Shown here: positions 1-7,623 of the stretch, in pieces
Layout: each line of letters opens with the position of its first letter
How positions within the stretch are numbered: the stretch's first letter is position 1
Origin: Balneolaceae bacterium
GTDB taxonomy: Bacteria; Bacteroidota; Rhodothermia; Balneolales; Balneolaceae
Length of the DNA stretch: 64,000 nt
Assembly (NCBI GenBank): GCA_009711805.1
Contig: VEMX01000041.1
Coordinates: 1-64,000 of the forward strand
Direction of reading: 5' to 3'
Notes under the pieces: model-generated
What the model was told of the DNA's origin: nothing
What the model saw: only the letters and a program-made list of their open reading frames with translations
Databases searched by the model: none
Made by a program: the position numbers and the translations under genes

Positions 1-2
1 AG

Positions 3-377
3 TCTGCTTTTTATTATCCTATTAAAGGACCACCATTTGATTTAGATGAATATTTAAAGACGGCCGGTCCATTCGTTCCGGATGCTATACATATAAGAAG
101 AGCCTTTGATCAAATGGACGTAGAACTCCCTCAAACCTCTCCATTTATTGATCATATGATTATAGACGATGAAAACCGGATATGGATAGCGGTATCGGCC
201 GGTGAAAATGATGAATGGTGGATACTTAAAGAATCAGGCGAATTGCTGGCTAAGCTAATGCTACCCAAAGAGGAATCAATTTTAGATATCAAAAAAGGGT
301 TTCTATACAGTAATGAGATAGATGAAGAAGGTTTCGAGTATGTTCTTAAAAGTCGAATAGAGCTTTCTAAGAAATAA
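3..377 (+). CDS. 6-bladed beta-propeller protein, C-terminal part (cut by window edge)
   Basis: The reading frame is open from the first bases of the window to a stop at 377, so only the last 124 or so residues are seen; the start lies outside. It contains a typical blade repeat, a hydrophobic strand followed by an IDDENRIWIAVS stretch and then a turn into WWILKESGELLAKL, as in the 6-bladed propeller lipoproteins of Bacteroidota. Two further propeller genes of this type lie at 33371-34471 and 57430-58494. The family is expected to be periplasmic or surface-exposed, with no established reaction. It is followed by a broken small membrane gene and a peptide-exporter remnant, suggesting decay of a larger cassette. 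The family call is an inference from the pattern, not from a search. Confidence 0.6.
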   Translation, partial: SAFYYPIKGPPFDLDEYLKTAGPFVPDAIHIRRAFDQMDVELPQTSPFIDHMIIDDENRIWIAVSAGENDEWWILKESGELLAKLMLPKEESILDIKKGFLYSNEIDEEGFEYVLKSRIELSKK

Positions 378-441
378 ACCTTTTCTGTTAGGTTAAAAAA
401 GAAAAATTGACTTTTATTATTCGGTAAGCAAAATTAATAAG

Positions 442-719
442 ATGGAAATAGATGAATCAAGAATGAAAGAGTATGAAGAGCCAACTCTTCTACAAAAGAT
501 ACGGAATTCTATTATATCCTTAATATTTGGACTGTTTTTTTTATATGCCACAGGTATTCTTGTATTGATATTTTTTTACCTAACATATTGTGTTACATAA
601 TCTTGGGGTTTTTAGTTAGTGCTTTATTATTATTAGGTTGGTTATATGGTGAAGATTTTGTGGGATACCTACATGCAAAAATTCTAAATACATGGAATCC
701 ACGTAACCTGTTTCGATAG
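442..719 (+). pseudogene. small two-TM membrane protein, apparently frameshifted
   Basis: From ATG 442 a 52-residue frame (MEIDESRMKEYEEP..., then one hydrophobic segment) ends at TAA 598-600. In a different frame, reading through about 579-719, a second hydrophobic segment and a basic tail (LLLLGWLYGEDFVGYL, ending NPRNLFR) follow without a start codon. A run of seven T at 571-577 lies where the two frames would join, so a single-base indel there would give one protein of about 92 residues with two membrane segments. The family is not recognised. A slippage-prone run could also be phase variation or a sequence error. It sits between a propeller gene end and a C39 remnant. Confidence 0.4.
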
Positions 720-783
720 TATCTATACTGTCATTCGCTGGTTCAAGTCCTGATTGCTATACATAATAGATGGGTGATTTAAA

Positions 784-906
784 CTATACCGACAAAACGA
801 TCAAATAGATTGTGGACTCACCTGTCTTAGAGTGATTGCCAAGCATCATGGTCGAAATTATTCTCTGGAAGCCTTAAGGAAACAAAGTGGGGTTAATGCC
901 CAGGAT
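784..906 (+). pseudogene. remnant of a C39-peptidase ABC exporter (bacteriocin/peptide type)
   Basis: The frame reads YRQNDQIDCGLTCLRVIAKH and then HGRNYSLEALRKQSGV, the signature start of the N-terminal C39 cysteine peptidase domain of peptide-exporting ABC transporters; the catalytic Cys falls in DCGLTC. Members of this family cleave double-glycine leaders and export the peptide. Similarity stops near 906. The frame stays open to 1143 but with residues that do not match the family, and there is no ATG start in frame because a TGA lies at 775-777. No transmembrane or ATPase domain follows before lpdA, so this is a short fossil rather than a gene. Nothing recognisable is seen in 907-1177. It fits the peptide-secretion theme of the neighbouring propeller fragment. 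Confidence 0.6.
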
Positions 907-1177
907 CTGAATTTTATATACATCATTTTGGTTGCTCAGATCATGTTGTTTGTAAGGCGAACAGCTGCAGAATTTATCTGTCCGTGGGTTCTGTTATATC
1001 TTAGTACATGTATCAATATTTCCTCCCTGGCTATTCGAAGTTCAACTCAAAAACCCTTACCTTTGTATGCTTTTAAATATGTGTTGCCCCGAGGATGGCA
1101 CATTCATCATGAGGTATCGATGTGTGCTATCGCGTTCGGATAACACCTAACAATAAAATCATTATCAAAAGAGTATC

Positions 1178-2605
1178 ATGGCTAAAGAATTTGATGTGTG
1201 TGTAATCGGGTCTGGCCCGGGCGGTTATGTAGCGGCAATCAGAGCTTCTCAGCTTGGCTTTAAAACAGCGATTGTTGAGAAAAGACATCTGGGTGGAGTT
1301 TGTTTGAATATTGGATGTATCCCTACTAAAGCTCTGTTACGCTCGGCAGAAGTGTATGAATCCATTGAACACGCATCCGACTATGGAATTAATGTAAAAG
1401 ACTATTCAGCTGATTTTGAAGGCATGGTTAAACGCAGCCGTGGTGTTGCCGATAAAATGAGCAAAGGCGTCAAATTCCTCATGAAAGCCAATAAGATTGA
1501 GGTATTCATGGGAACGGGGGTATTCAAGTCTAAAACGGAGCTTGCGGTTAATGATGACGATGGCAAAGAAAAAGAAACTATAAAGGCCAAGAATTTCATT
1601 ATTGCAACTGGGGCTCGTCCCCGCCAGCTTCCAGGTCTGGAGATTGACGGTGATATGATCATCGACTCCGAAAAGGCCATGCAGCTCGAGAAGCAGCCTA
1701 AGAAAATGGTAATAGTAGGAGCCGGAGCTATTGGTGTTGAGTTTGCTTACTTCTATAACTCCATTGGTACCGAAGTAACCATTGTGGAACTTCAAAAAAC
1801 ACTGGTACCTGTTGAAGACAAAGACGTGGGACGAGAGCTTGGTAAGATCTACAAGAAAAAGGGCATGAATGTAATGACCAAGAGTACCGTAGAGAAGGTG
1901 AAGAAAAAAGGCAAAGGCGTTGAAGTAACTGTTAAAACCAAAAAAGGCGAAGAGAAAATTGAAGCCGATGTGGTACTCTCCGCCGTTGGTGTAACTGGTA
2001 ACGTTGAAGGTATTGGGCTCGAAGAAATTGGCGTAAAAGTAGATCGTGGAGCTATCCAGGTTGACAAATCTACCTACCAAACCGATGTAGACGGCATTTA
2101 CGCTATTGGTGATATTATTGGAGCTCCATGGCTGGCCCACAAAGCCTCGCATGAGGCTACGGTATGCGTGGAACAGCTGGCCGGTCAAAACCCGCACCCT
2201 ATTAACTATGGTAACATTCCGGGCTGTACGTATTGCGAGCCGCAGATTGCCTCTGTTGGTTTAACTGAGCAGCAAGCCAAAGACGAAGGTTACGATGTGA
2301 AAGTAGGCAAATTCCCGCTTTCGGCTTCTGGTAAAGCAACGGCTCTTGGCCATGAAGAAGGATTTGTAAAAGTTGTTTTTGATGCCAAGTACGGCGAATG
2401 GTTAGGTTGCCACATGATCGGATTTGGTGTAACGGAAATGATTGCTGAAGCTGTTGTTGCCCGTGACCTGGAAACCACCGGACACGAAATTATCAGTGCA
2501 GTTCATCCTCACCCAACCCTCTCCGAGGCTGTGATGGAAGCTGCTGCTGAGGCGTATAATGAGGGTGTTCACCTGGGCACTCCCGTCAAAAATAAAAAGA
2601 AGTGA
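1178..2605 (+). CDS. lpdA: dihydrolipoyl dehydrogenase (E3)
   Basis: This cytoplasmic flavoprotein reoxidises dihydrolipoamide on 2-oxoacid dehydrogenase complexes or the glycine cleavage system, with NAD+ as acceptor. The 475 residues match the usual length. The FAD-binding GSGPGG motif is at residues 11-16, the redox pair Cys42/Cys47 lies in GGVCLNIGCIPTK, a second Rossmann motif GAGAIG begins near residue 177, the FAD motif IYAIGD is near 308, and the C-terminal HPHPTLSE gives the catalytic His-Glu pair. Two hairpins follow the stop, and lipB and lipA come next on the same strand, so lipoate use and lipoate synthesis are clustered. The ATG at 1178 places the FAD motif correctly. Confidence 0.97.
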   Translation: MAKEFDVCVIGSGPGGYVAAIRASQLGFKTAIVEKRHLGGVCLNIGCIPTKALLRSAEVYESIEHASDYGINVKDYSADFEGMVKRSRGVADKMSKGVKFLMKANKIEVFMGTGVFKSKTELAVNDDDGKEKETIKAKNFIIATGARPRQLPGLEIDGDMIIDSEKAMQLEKQPKKMVIVGAGAIGVEFAYFYNSIGTEVTIVELQKTLVPVEDKDVGRELGKIYKKKGMNVMTKSTVEKVKKKGKGVEVTVKTKKGEEKIEADVVLSAVGVTGNVEGIGLEEIGVKVDRGAIQVDKSTYQTDVDGIYAIGDIIGAPWLAHKASHEATVCVEQLAGQNPHPINYGNIPGCTYCEPQIASVGLTEQQAKDEGYDVKVGKFPLSASGKATALGHEEGFVKVVFDAKYGEWLGCHMIGFGVTEMIAEAVVARDLETTGHEIISAVHPHPTLSEAVMEAAAEAYNEGVHLGTPVKNKKK

Positions 2606-2606
2606 G

Positions 2607-2643
2607 GAACACCGAATATTTAAGTAATAAATATCGGGTGTTC
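2607..2643 (+). other. long imperfect hairpin after lpdA
   Basis: The arms GAACACCgaATATTT and AAATATcgGGTGTTC form a 15-base stem with a short central mismatch, directly after the lpdA stop. There is no T-run after it; a true terminator follows ten bases later. It may protect the mRNA end or act together with the terminator. Confidence 0.55.
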
Positions 2644-2652
2644 AGCGAATTT

Positions 2653-2676
2653 GGCTCCTTTCCGGGAGCCATTTTT
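2653..2676 (+). terminator. rho-independent terminator of lpdA
   Basis: The stem GGCTCC/GGAGCC with the loop TTTCCG is followed by ATTTTTG. It lies between lpdA and lipB, so lipB probably has its own promoter. Confidence 0.8.
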
Positions 2677-2701
2677 GTCTGGTTATGGTTAATCACATAG
2701 A

Positions 2702-3433
2702 ATGATGAGCAAAACCAAAAAAGTAAACCTTTACGATCTGGGACGAGTATCCTACCAACCAGCCTGGGATTTGCAGCATGCTATCCAGCAACGCATCATT
2801 GATGAAAAGCGAGCGGAGCAAGGCGGCAAATTAACTGGTCCCCGCATGGATGATGTTTTGCTATTTGTGGAACATCCTCATGTGTATACTTTGGGCAAAA
2901 GCGGTGAAGAGGAACACATGCTACGCTCGCTTGCCGAGCTACAGGAACTGGAAGCTGAATTTGTTAAAACAAACCGGGGTGGCGATATAACCTATCACGG
3001 TCCCGGGCAAATTGTCGGCTATCCCATCCTTGACCTCGACCGGCATTTCACCGATGTTCACAAATACCTGCGCTTCCTCGAAGAAGTCATCATCTGTGTA
3101 TGCGACGACTATGGATTTAAGGCAGAACGTATTGAAGGTCTGACGGGTGTTTGGGTAGGGGAAGAGAAAATATGTGCTATGGGCATTCGCTGTTCGCGAT
3201 GGGTGACCATGCATGGTTTTGCTCTAAATGTGAATACTGATCTCAGATACTTTAACAATATTGTGCCATGCGGTATTAATGATAAAGCCGTTACCAGCCT
3301 TCAAAAACTGGCTGGCCACCCCATTGGCCTTCAAGAAGTAAAAGAACGTGTTATTTTTCATTTTCAGGAAGTATTTGATGTATCAATTTCCGACAATGGA
3401 CAGATGCAGGAACTCGAACATAATATTTTGTAA
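2702..3433 (+). CDS. lipB: octanoyltransferase LipB
   Basis: LipB moves the octanoyl chain from octanoyl-ACP to the lipoyl domain of target enzymes, the first step of endogenous lipoate synthesis. The 243-residue protein has the family signature GGDITYHGPGQIVGYPI at about residues 93-109, the catalytic Cys190 in IVPCGI and Lys156 in EEKICAMGI; their spacing of 34 residues equals that in E. coli LipB. Two ATG codons, at 2702 and 2705, are both possible starts. It lies 72 bases upstream of lipA, which inserts the sulfurs into the product, so the two form a pathway pair. It is cytoplasmic. Confidence 0.95.
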   Translation: MMSKTKKVNLYDLGRVSYQPAWDLQHAIQQRIIDEKRAEQGGKLTGPRMDDVLLFVEHPHVYTLGKSGEEEHMLRSLAELQELEAEFVKTNRGGDITYHGPGQIVGYPILDLDRHFTDVHKYLRFLEEVIICVCDDYGFKAERIEGLTGVWVGEEKICAMGIRCSRWVTMHGFALNVNTDLRYFNNIVPCGINDKAVTSLQKLAGHPIGLQEVKERVIFHFQEVFDVSISDNGQMQELEHNIL

Positions 3434-3505
3434 CTTCAATGTAGCTTAAGCAGCATACTTATCGCGAAACAAGATAAGCGCTTCAAAAATTTTTAAGAGA
3501 ATATC

Positions 3506-4387
3506 ATGATTAAAGAACTTCAGGTAGTTGATAAGCCAGAAAAAAAACAACGCAGACCCGACTGGCTACGGGTTAAGCTTCCATCAGGAGAGAAATTTAA
3601 AGAAGTTGCAGACACTATAAACAAACATGAATTAAACACGGTCTGCTCTGAGGCAAGATGTCCCAATATGGGAGAATGCTGGGGAGCCGGAACGGCAACA
3701 TTTATGATTTTGGGTGATGTATGTACCCGTTCATGTGCGTTTTGCGCCATCAAAACCGGCCGCCCACCACAAGGTCTTGACTGGGATGAGCCACGCCGCG
3801 TAGCCGATGCTGCAGCTAAGATGAAACTGAAGCATGTAGTTCTGACTTCTGTAAACCGCGATGAACGAAAAGATGGCGGAGCTCCTATTTTTGCGGAGTG
3901 CCACCGGGTACTGCGGGAAGCGATTGAGGGAGTAACCATAGAATCCCTGATCCCTGACTTTAGAGGCGAATGGGATGCAGCCCTTCAAATTGTGTTTGAT
4001 ACTCCCCCCGATGTGCTAAGTCACAACCTGGAAACCGTACCCAGCAAATATCGAAGAGTTCGCCCTCAGGCTAAATACGAGCGTTCACTTGAACTGCTTC
4101 AACGCACTAAAAAGGCCGGTATCCGAACCAAGACCGGTATTATGGTAGGACTGGGTGAAGAGAGAGAAGAAGTAATTGAACTGATGCAGGATTGTGTTGA
4201 ACACGGTGTAGATGTACTCACTATCGGACAGTATATGCAGCCAACAAAAATGCATCATCCCGTTATTGACTGGGTACACCCCGACCAATTTGCCGAGTAT
4301 AAAGAAATTGGTGAAAAGCTTGGTATAGAGCATGTAGAGAGCGGCCCGTTGGTACGCTCGTCTTACCATGCTGAACGACACGTATAG
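3506..4387 (+). CDS. lipA: lipoyl synthase, radical SAM
   Basis: LipA inserts two sulfur atoms into protein-bound octanoyl groups. The N-terminal auxiliary 4Fe-4S ligands are Cys47, Cys52 and Cys58 (CSEARCPNMGEC). The radical SAM cluster ligands are Cys73, Cys77 and Cys80 (CTRSCAFC), and the C-terminal RSSY motif supplying the Ser ligand is present in GPLVRSSYHA. The 293 residues are slightly short but complete for the family. It follows lipB on the same strand. The ATG at 3506 begins a leader rich in Lys and Arg that is normal for LipA. Confidence 0.97.
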   Translation: MIKELQVVDKPEKKQRRPDWLRVKLPSGEKFKEVADTINKHELNTVCSEARCPNMGECWGAGTATFMILGDVCTRSCAFCAIKTGRPPQGLDWDEPRRVADAAAKMKLKHVVLTSVNRDERKDGGAPIFAECHRVLREAIEGVTIESLIPDFRGEWDAALQIVFDTPPDVLSHNLETVPSKYRRVRPQAKYERSLELLQRTKKAGIRTKTGIMVGLGEEREEVIELMQDCVEHGVDVLTIGQYMQPTKMHHPVIDWVHPDQFAEYKEIGEKLGIEHVESGPLVRSSYHAERHV

Positions 4388-4440
4388 CATTGGCTTGTTG
4401 TATTACGCTGTTAACTTAACCTGCTAACTAATTATCATCT

Positions 4441-5142
4441 ATGCTTGCACTTATAATTGTACTGTCTGTCAGCTATTTGCTTGGCTCTATCCCCTCATCA
4501 CTGTGGATTGGCAAGTTGGCCCATGGCGTTGATATTCGTAAGCATGGCAGTGGTAATGCGGGGACAACCAATACTTTTAGGGTATTGGGTTGGAAGCCGG
4601 GCGTAACCGTATTGGTTATGGATTTAATGAAAGGCTTTGCTGCATCCTTTTGGGTGAGTAAACAAGCTTTCGAGATCGCTTCCGGTCCTATTGCCCCCCC
4701 TGGTTGGGAAGCTGATGCTTTTTTGATGATTGTATGCGGACTGATGGCGGTAGCTGGTCATATGTTCCCGGTTTTTGCAAATTTCAAAGGAGGAAAGGGG
4801 GCGGCAACAGCCTGCGGAATGCTCTTTGGGATTGAACCTATATCCATCGGGATTTCGGCATTTATCTTTATAGTGATTGTACTTACTACCCGGTATGTGT
4901 CGTTAGCTTCAATAACCAGCAGTTTTATATATCCGATCAGCTTGGTAATAATGCGCTATGGTTTTGGTTATTATGTAGACGGAAGCATTATCATTTTCGC
5001 CACCTTAATTGCGATAGGTATTATCTACAAACATAAGTCTAATATTAAGCGGTTAATGGATGGGAATGAAAACCGCGTTGACATCTACGGAAGTTCGAAA
5101 AAAAAATCTAACGATACGGTTGAAGCTGGAGCCGAGGCATGA
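4441..5142 (+). CDS. plsY: glycerol-3-phosphate acyltransferase PlsY
   Basis: PlsY acylates the sn-1 position of glycerol-3-phosphate using acyl-phosphate, the first committed step of phospholipid synthesis, at the inner membrane. The 233-residue protein is strongly hydrophobic with about five membrane segments. The conserved motifs GSGNAGTTN (near residues 36-44) and FKGGKGAATACG (near 115-126) are visible, with the final basic segment HKSNIKRLMDGNENR. The stop overlaps the start of gpsA by four bases (ATGA), so the acyltransferase is translationally coupled to the enzyme making its substrate. A tail of about 20 charged residues after the usual end is not conserved in the family. Confidence 0.95.
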   Translation: MLALIIVLSVSYLLGSIPSSLWIGKLAHGVDIRKHGSGNAGTTNTFRVLGWKPGVTVLVMDLMKGFAASFWVSKQAFEIASGPIAPPGWEADAFLMIVCGLMAVAGHMFPVFANFKGGKGAATACGMLFGIEPISIGISAFIFIVIVLTTRYVSLASITSSFIYPISLVIMRYGFGYYVDGSIIIFATLIAIGIIYKHKSNIKRLMDGNENRVDIYGSSKKKSNDTVEAGAEA

Positions 5143-6149
5143 AAAATGTAACTATTATAGGAGCTGGAAGTTTCGGTACTGCTCTGGCGCTTGTACTTGA
5201 CAGGGCAGGTAATAGTGTACAGATGTGGGCGCGGGAAAAGAATATCGCCGATACCATCAATAACGATCATATAAATCCGGGCTATCTCAGTGACGTTAAA
5301 CTTCCGGAAGCCATTGAGGCTTATAACAATCTTGAACACTGCCTTACCGGCCAGGATATGGTGGTGTTTGCTACACCCTCGCATACGTTGCGTGATGTGG
5401 CTACGAAACTAAAGCCCTGCCTTAATGGAGATGAAATTCTTGTCACCGTCTCCAAAGGTATTGAGAACGACACCTTCAAAACCATGTCTCAGGTACTTGT
5501 TGAAGTGATGGAAGGCGTTACCTATGAAGATAGTATTGGGGTTCTCTATGGGCCCAGTCATGCTGAAGAAGTTATTAAGCTGAAGCCGACCACAATTGTT
5601 GCATCGGCTTACTCCAGCCGTACGGCCCGCATCATACAGGAAACATTCCTGACTCCCATGTTCAGGGTGTACATCAATAATGATATTATGGGGGTTGAGA
5701 TTGGAGGATCCGTTAAAAACATTATGGCCATAGCGGCCGGTATTATTGATGGAGCTGAGTTGGGTGATAATGCAAAAGCAGCACTTATTACCCGCGGGCT
5801 GCATGAGATGCGAAGAATGGGTATAACCCTGGGGGCCCACTCCGATACTTTTGCCGGTTTAACAGGGATGGGAGATCTTATTGTTACCTGCACCAGTTCC
5901 CACAGCAGGAACCGCTCGGTTGGCTATAGGATCGGTAAAGGAGAAAAATTAACAGATGTTATCAAAAGCATGAATATGGTAGCCGAAGGGATAAAAACGA
6001 CCAAATCCGTTCGCGACTGGTCGCTCAAAAATAACATAGAGATGCCCATCACTCATGCCATCTATAGTGTGCTTTTTGAAGGTGTAGATCCGCGGGATGC
6101 ACTCTATGAATTAATGACCCGTGACCCCAAAGATGAAATTGTTATGTAG
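5139..6149 (+). CDS. gpsA: glycerol-3-phosphate dehydrogenase [NAD(P)+]
   Basis: GpsA reduces dihydroxyacetone phosphate to glycerol-3-phosphate, the backbone for phospholipids. The Rossmann motif GAGSFGTALA lies at residues 8-17. YGPSHAEEV and the catalytic-Lys segment GGSVKNIMAIAAGI are present, followed by GLTGMGDLIVTC and the SRNR segment that ends the substrate site. The length of 336 residues is normal. Its start overlaps the stop of plsY, giving a two-gene phospholipid operon. It is cytoplasmic. Confidence 0.96.
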   Translation: MKNVTIIGAGSFGTALALVLDRAGNSVQMWAREKNIADTINNDHINPGYLSDVKLPEAIEAYNNLEHCLTGQDMVVFATPSHTLRDVATKLKPCLNGDEILVTVSKGIENDTFKTMSQVLVEVMEGVTYEDSIGVLYGPSHAEEVIKLKPTTIVASAYSSRTARIIQETFLTPMFRVYINNDIMGVEIGGSVKNIMAIAAGIIDGAELGDNAKAALITRGLHEMRRMGITLGAHSDTFAGLTGMGDLIVTCTSSHSRNRSVGYRIGKGEKLTDVIKSMNMVAEGIKTTKSVRDWSLKNNIEMPITHAIYSVLFEGVDPRDALYELMTRDPKDEIVM

Positions 6150-6251
6150 ATTTGTTGGCCCCAAATAGGGATAGTACCCAAGTATCATCGCACTATCATT
6201 TGGATTGAGTAGTATCCGGGATATGATCTTTAATTTGAAAGCACCTCACCC

Positions 6252-6950
6252 ATGAAGAACGAACGAGATTTATATTTAAAGTATACCGATACCGTGAAGG
6301 TATCCAAACTGACCCGCCAAGACCTTAAAAACCTTATTCAGACGGGAGAGAGTGGTTTCCTGGAATTTAAAAACCGTGTTGCTTCCCCCGAAAAAATAGC
6401 CCGCGAAATGGCCGCCTTCGCCAATACCAAAGGGGGAACGCTTCTCATCGGCGTAGATGACAATGGAGATATGGTAGGAGTAGAAGGCTACTACGAAGAA
6501 GAATTTCTGCTGAACCAGGCTGCTCGGGAAGAGTGCATTCCTCAGATACCCATCGAAATTGAGCTCTTACATAATGGTGAACGTGATATTCTTATTGTGA
6601 AAGTTCCCGAAGCAGAGAAAAAACCAATTTATGTAAAGGGCGAAAAAATGCGGCAGGTATATATAAGAGACGCCGATGAAAGTGTGGCAGCCAGTGATGA
6701 GTATGTTGAAGTCCTGAAGAAAAATTATTCCGATGAAGGCGTTACATTTGAATATGGAGAAAACGAACAACAACTGTTTCGTTTTTTGAATGAATATGGC
6801 GATATAACCGTTAGGCGATTTGCAACACTAATAAATGTAACAACATACCGGGCTTCAAAAATTCTTGTCAATATGGTGAGCGCAGGAGTGCTTGATTTAT
6901 TTGAAAAGGATGGGGTAGCCCATTATACATTTTGCCAAAAAAGTTCGTAA
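6252..6950 (+). CDS. AlbA_2/Schlafen-type putative DNA-binding protein with C-terminal winged helix
   Basis: Residues of about 25-150 match the AlbA_2 (formerly AAA_4, divergent ATP-binding) domain: GESGFLEFK, a helix REMAAFANTKGG, then the strand LLIGVDDNGDMVGV. The last 70 residues look like a winged helix-turn-helix (VRRFATLINVTTYRASKIL). Proteins of this kind are often called transcriptional regulators or RNA/DNA-binding proteins, with little direct evidence. The 232 residues are compact and it has no obvious operon partner, being separated by about 100 bases from gpsA and 45 from the Fe-S carrier. No target is suggested by the sequence. Confidence 0.75.
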   Translation: MKNERDLYLKYTDTVKVSKLTRQDLKNLIQTGESGFLEFKNRVASPEKIAREMAAFANTKGGTLLIGVDDNGDMVGVEGYYEEEFLLNQAAREECIPQIPIEIELLHNGERDILIVKVPEAEKKPIYVKGEKMRQVYIRDADESVAASDEYVEVLKKNYSDEGVTFEYGENEQQLFRFLNEYGDITVRRFATLINVTTYRASKILVNMVSAGVLDLFEKDGVAHYTFCQKSS

Positions 6951-6995
6951 TTTTGACTCGTTCTAAATAAAAACCGCTATGAGTACATAAGAAAT

Positions 6996-7436
6996 ATGAA
7001 CACACAAGAAGAAAACCTGGATGATGTTATCTCATCCCTTATTGATGTAGATGAGCATGAAAGTGATGATACAACCTCTGCTGTTCAGGAAAAAGATGTG
7101 CTGACGGGAGAACCGGTAACACTTACACAGAGAGCCGCCAGGCAAGTAGAGAAAATAAAAGAGAATGAGGACCTGGATGAAAACCTATATCTTCGTGTAG
7201 CTGTTGATGGGGGAGGATGCTCTGGCTTAAGCTACAAGCTTGGACTTGATTATCGAACTGATGAAGATGAAATTTTTGAAAACTTTGGTGTAGAAGTCAT
7301 TGTATCTCCCAAACACCTTATGTATTTGGAAGGAATTCAGATTGACTACCCGGACGGCCTTGATGCACGCGGCTTCACCTTCGATAACCCCAATGCAGTT
7401 GAAAACTGCGGCTGTGGTACTTCCTTTGCTATTTAA
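6996..7436 (+). CDS. Fe-S cluster carrier of the IscA/ErpA/HesB family
   Basis: A-type carriers bind a Fe-S cluster through three Cys and pass it to target proteins. All three are present: Cys75 in DGGGCSGLSY and Cys138/Cys140 in the terminal NCGCGTSFAI. The protein of 146 residues carries about 38 extra acidic N-terminal residues compared with IscA (about 107); that segment has no recognised fold. The tail is the ErpA/HesB form. It is a single gene of the cytoplasm, near lipA, which itself needs two 4Fe-4S clusters, though the two are not in one operon. Confidence 0.92.
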   Translation: MNTQEENLDDVISSLIDVDEHESDDTTSAVQEKDVLTGEPVTLTQRAARQVEKIKENEDLDENLYLRVAVDGGGCSGLSYKLGLDYRTDEDEIFENFGVEVIVSPKHLMYLEGIQIDYPDGLDARGFTFDNPNAVENCGCGTSFAI

Positions 7437-7623
7437 GACTTGCCCTGGCAAGTAACATACTACGCCCGATCTTATACTTTGACAATGCTAAGCTGGTCTT
7501 TTAGCGGCCATTTTTTCCATCCCTACCAAAACATAAGTAATTGTAAAAAGGGCTTCCCTGTGATTGCTTTACTTGTGGAATAACCTTAAATAGTTATCTA
7601 CACTTGCTATAGTAGTTTTAAAA

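Noticed and set aside
832-1143. 103-codon frame as a complete gene
   Set aside because: Only its start resembles C39 peptidases; the rest has no similarity, and the match begins upstream of any start codon, so it is treated as a remnant.
1406-2197. 263-codon frame antisense to lpdA
   Set aside because: It is a shadow of the well-conserved lpdA coding frame.
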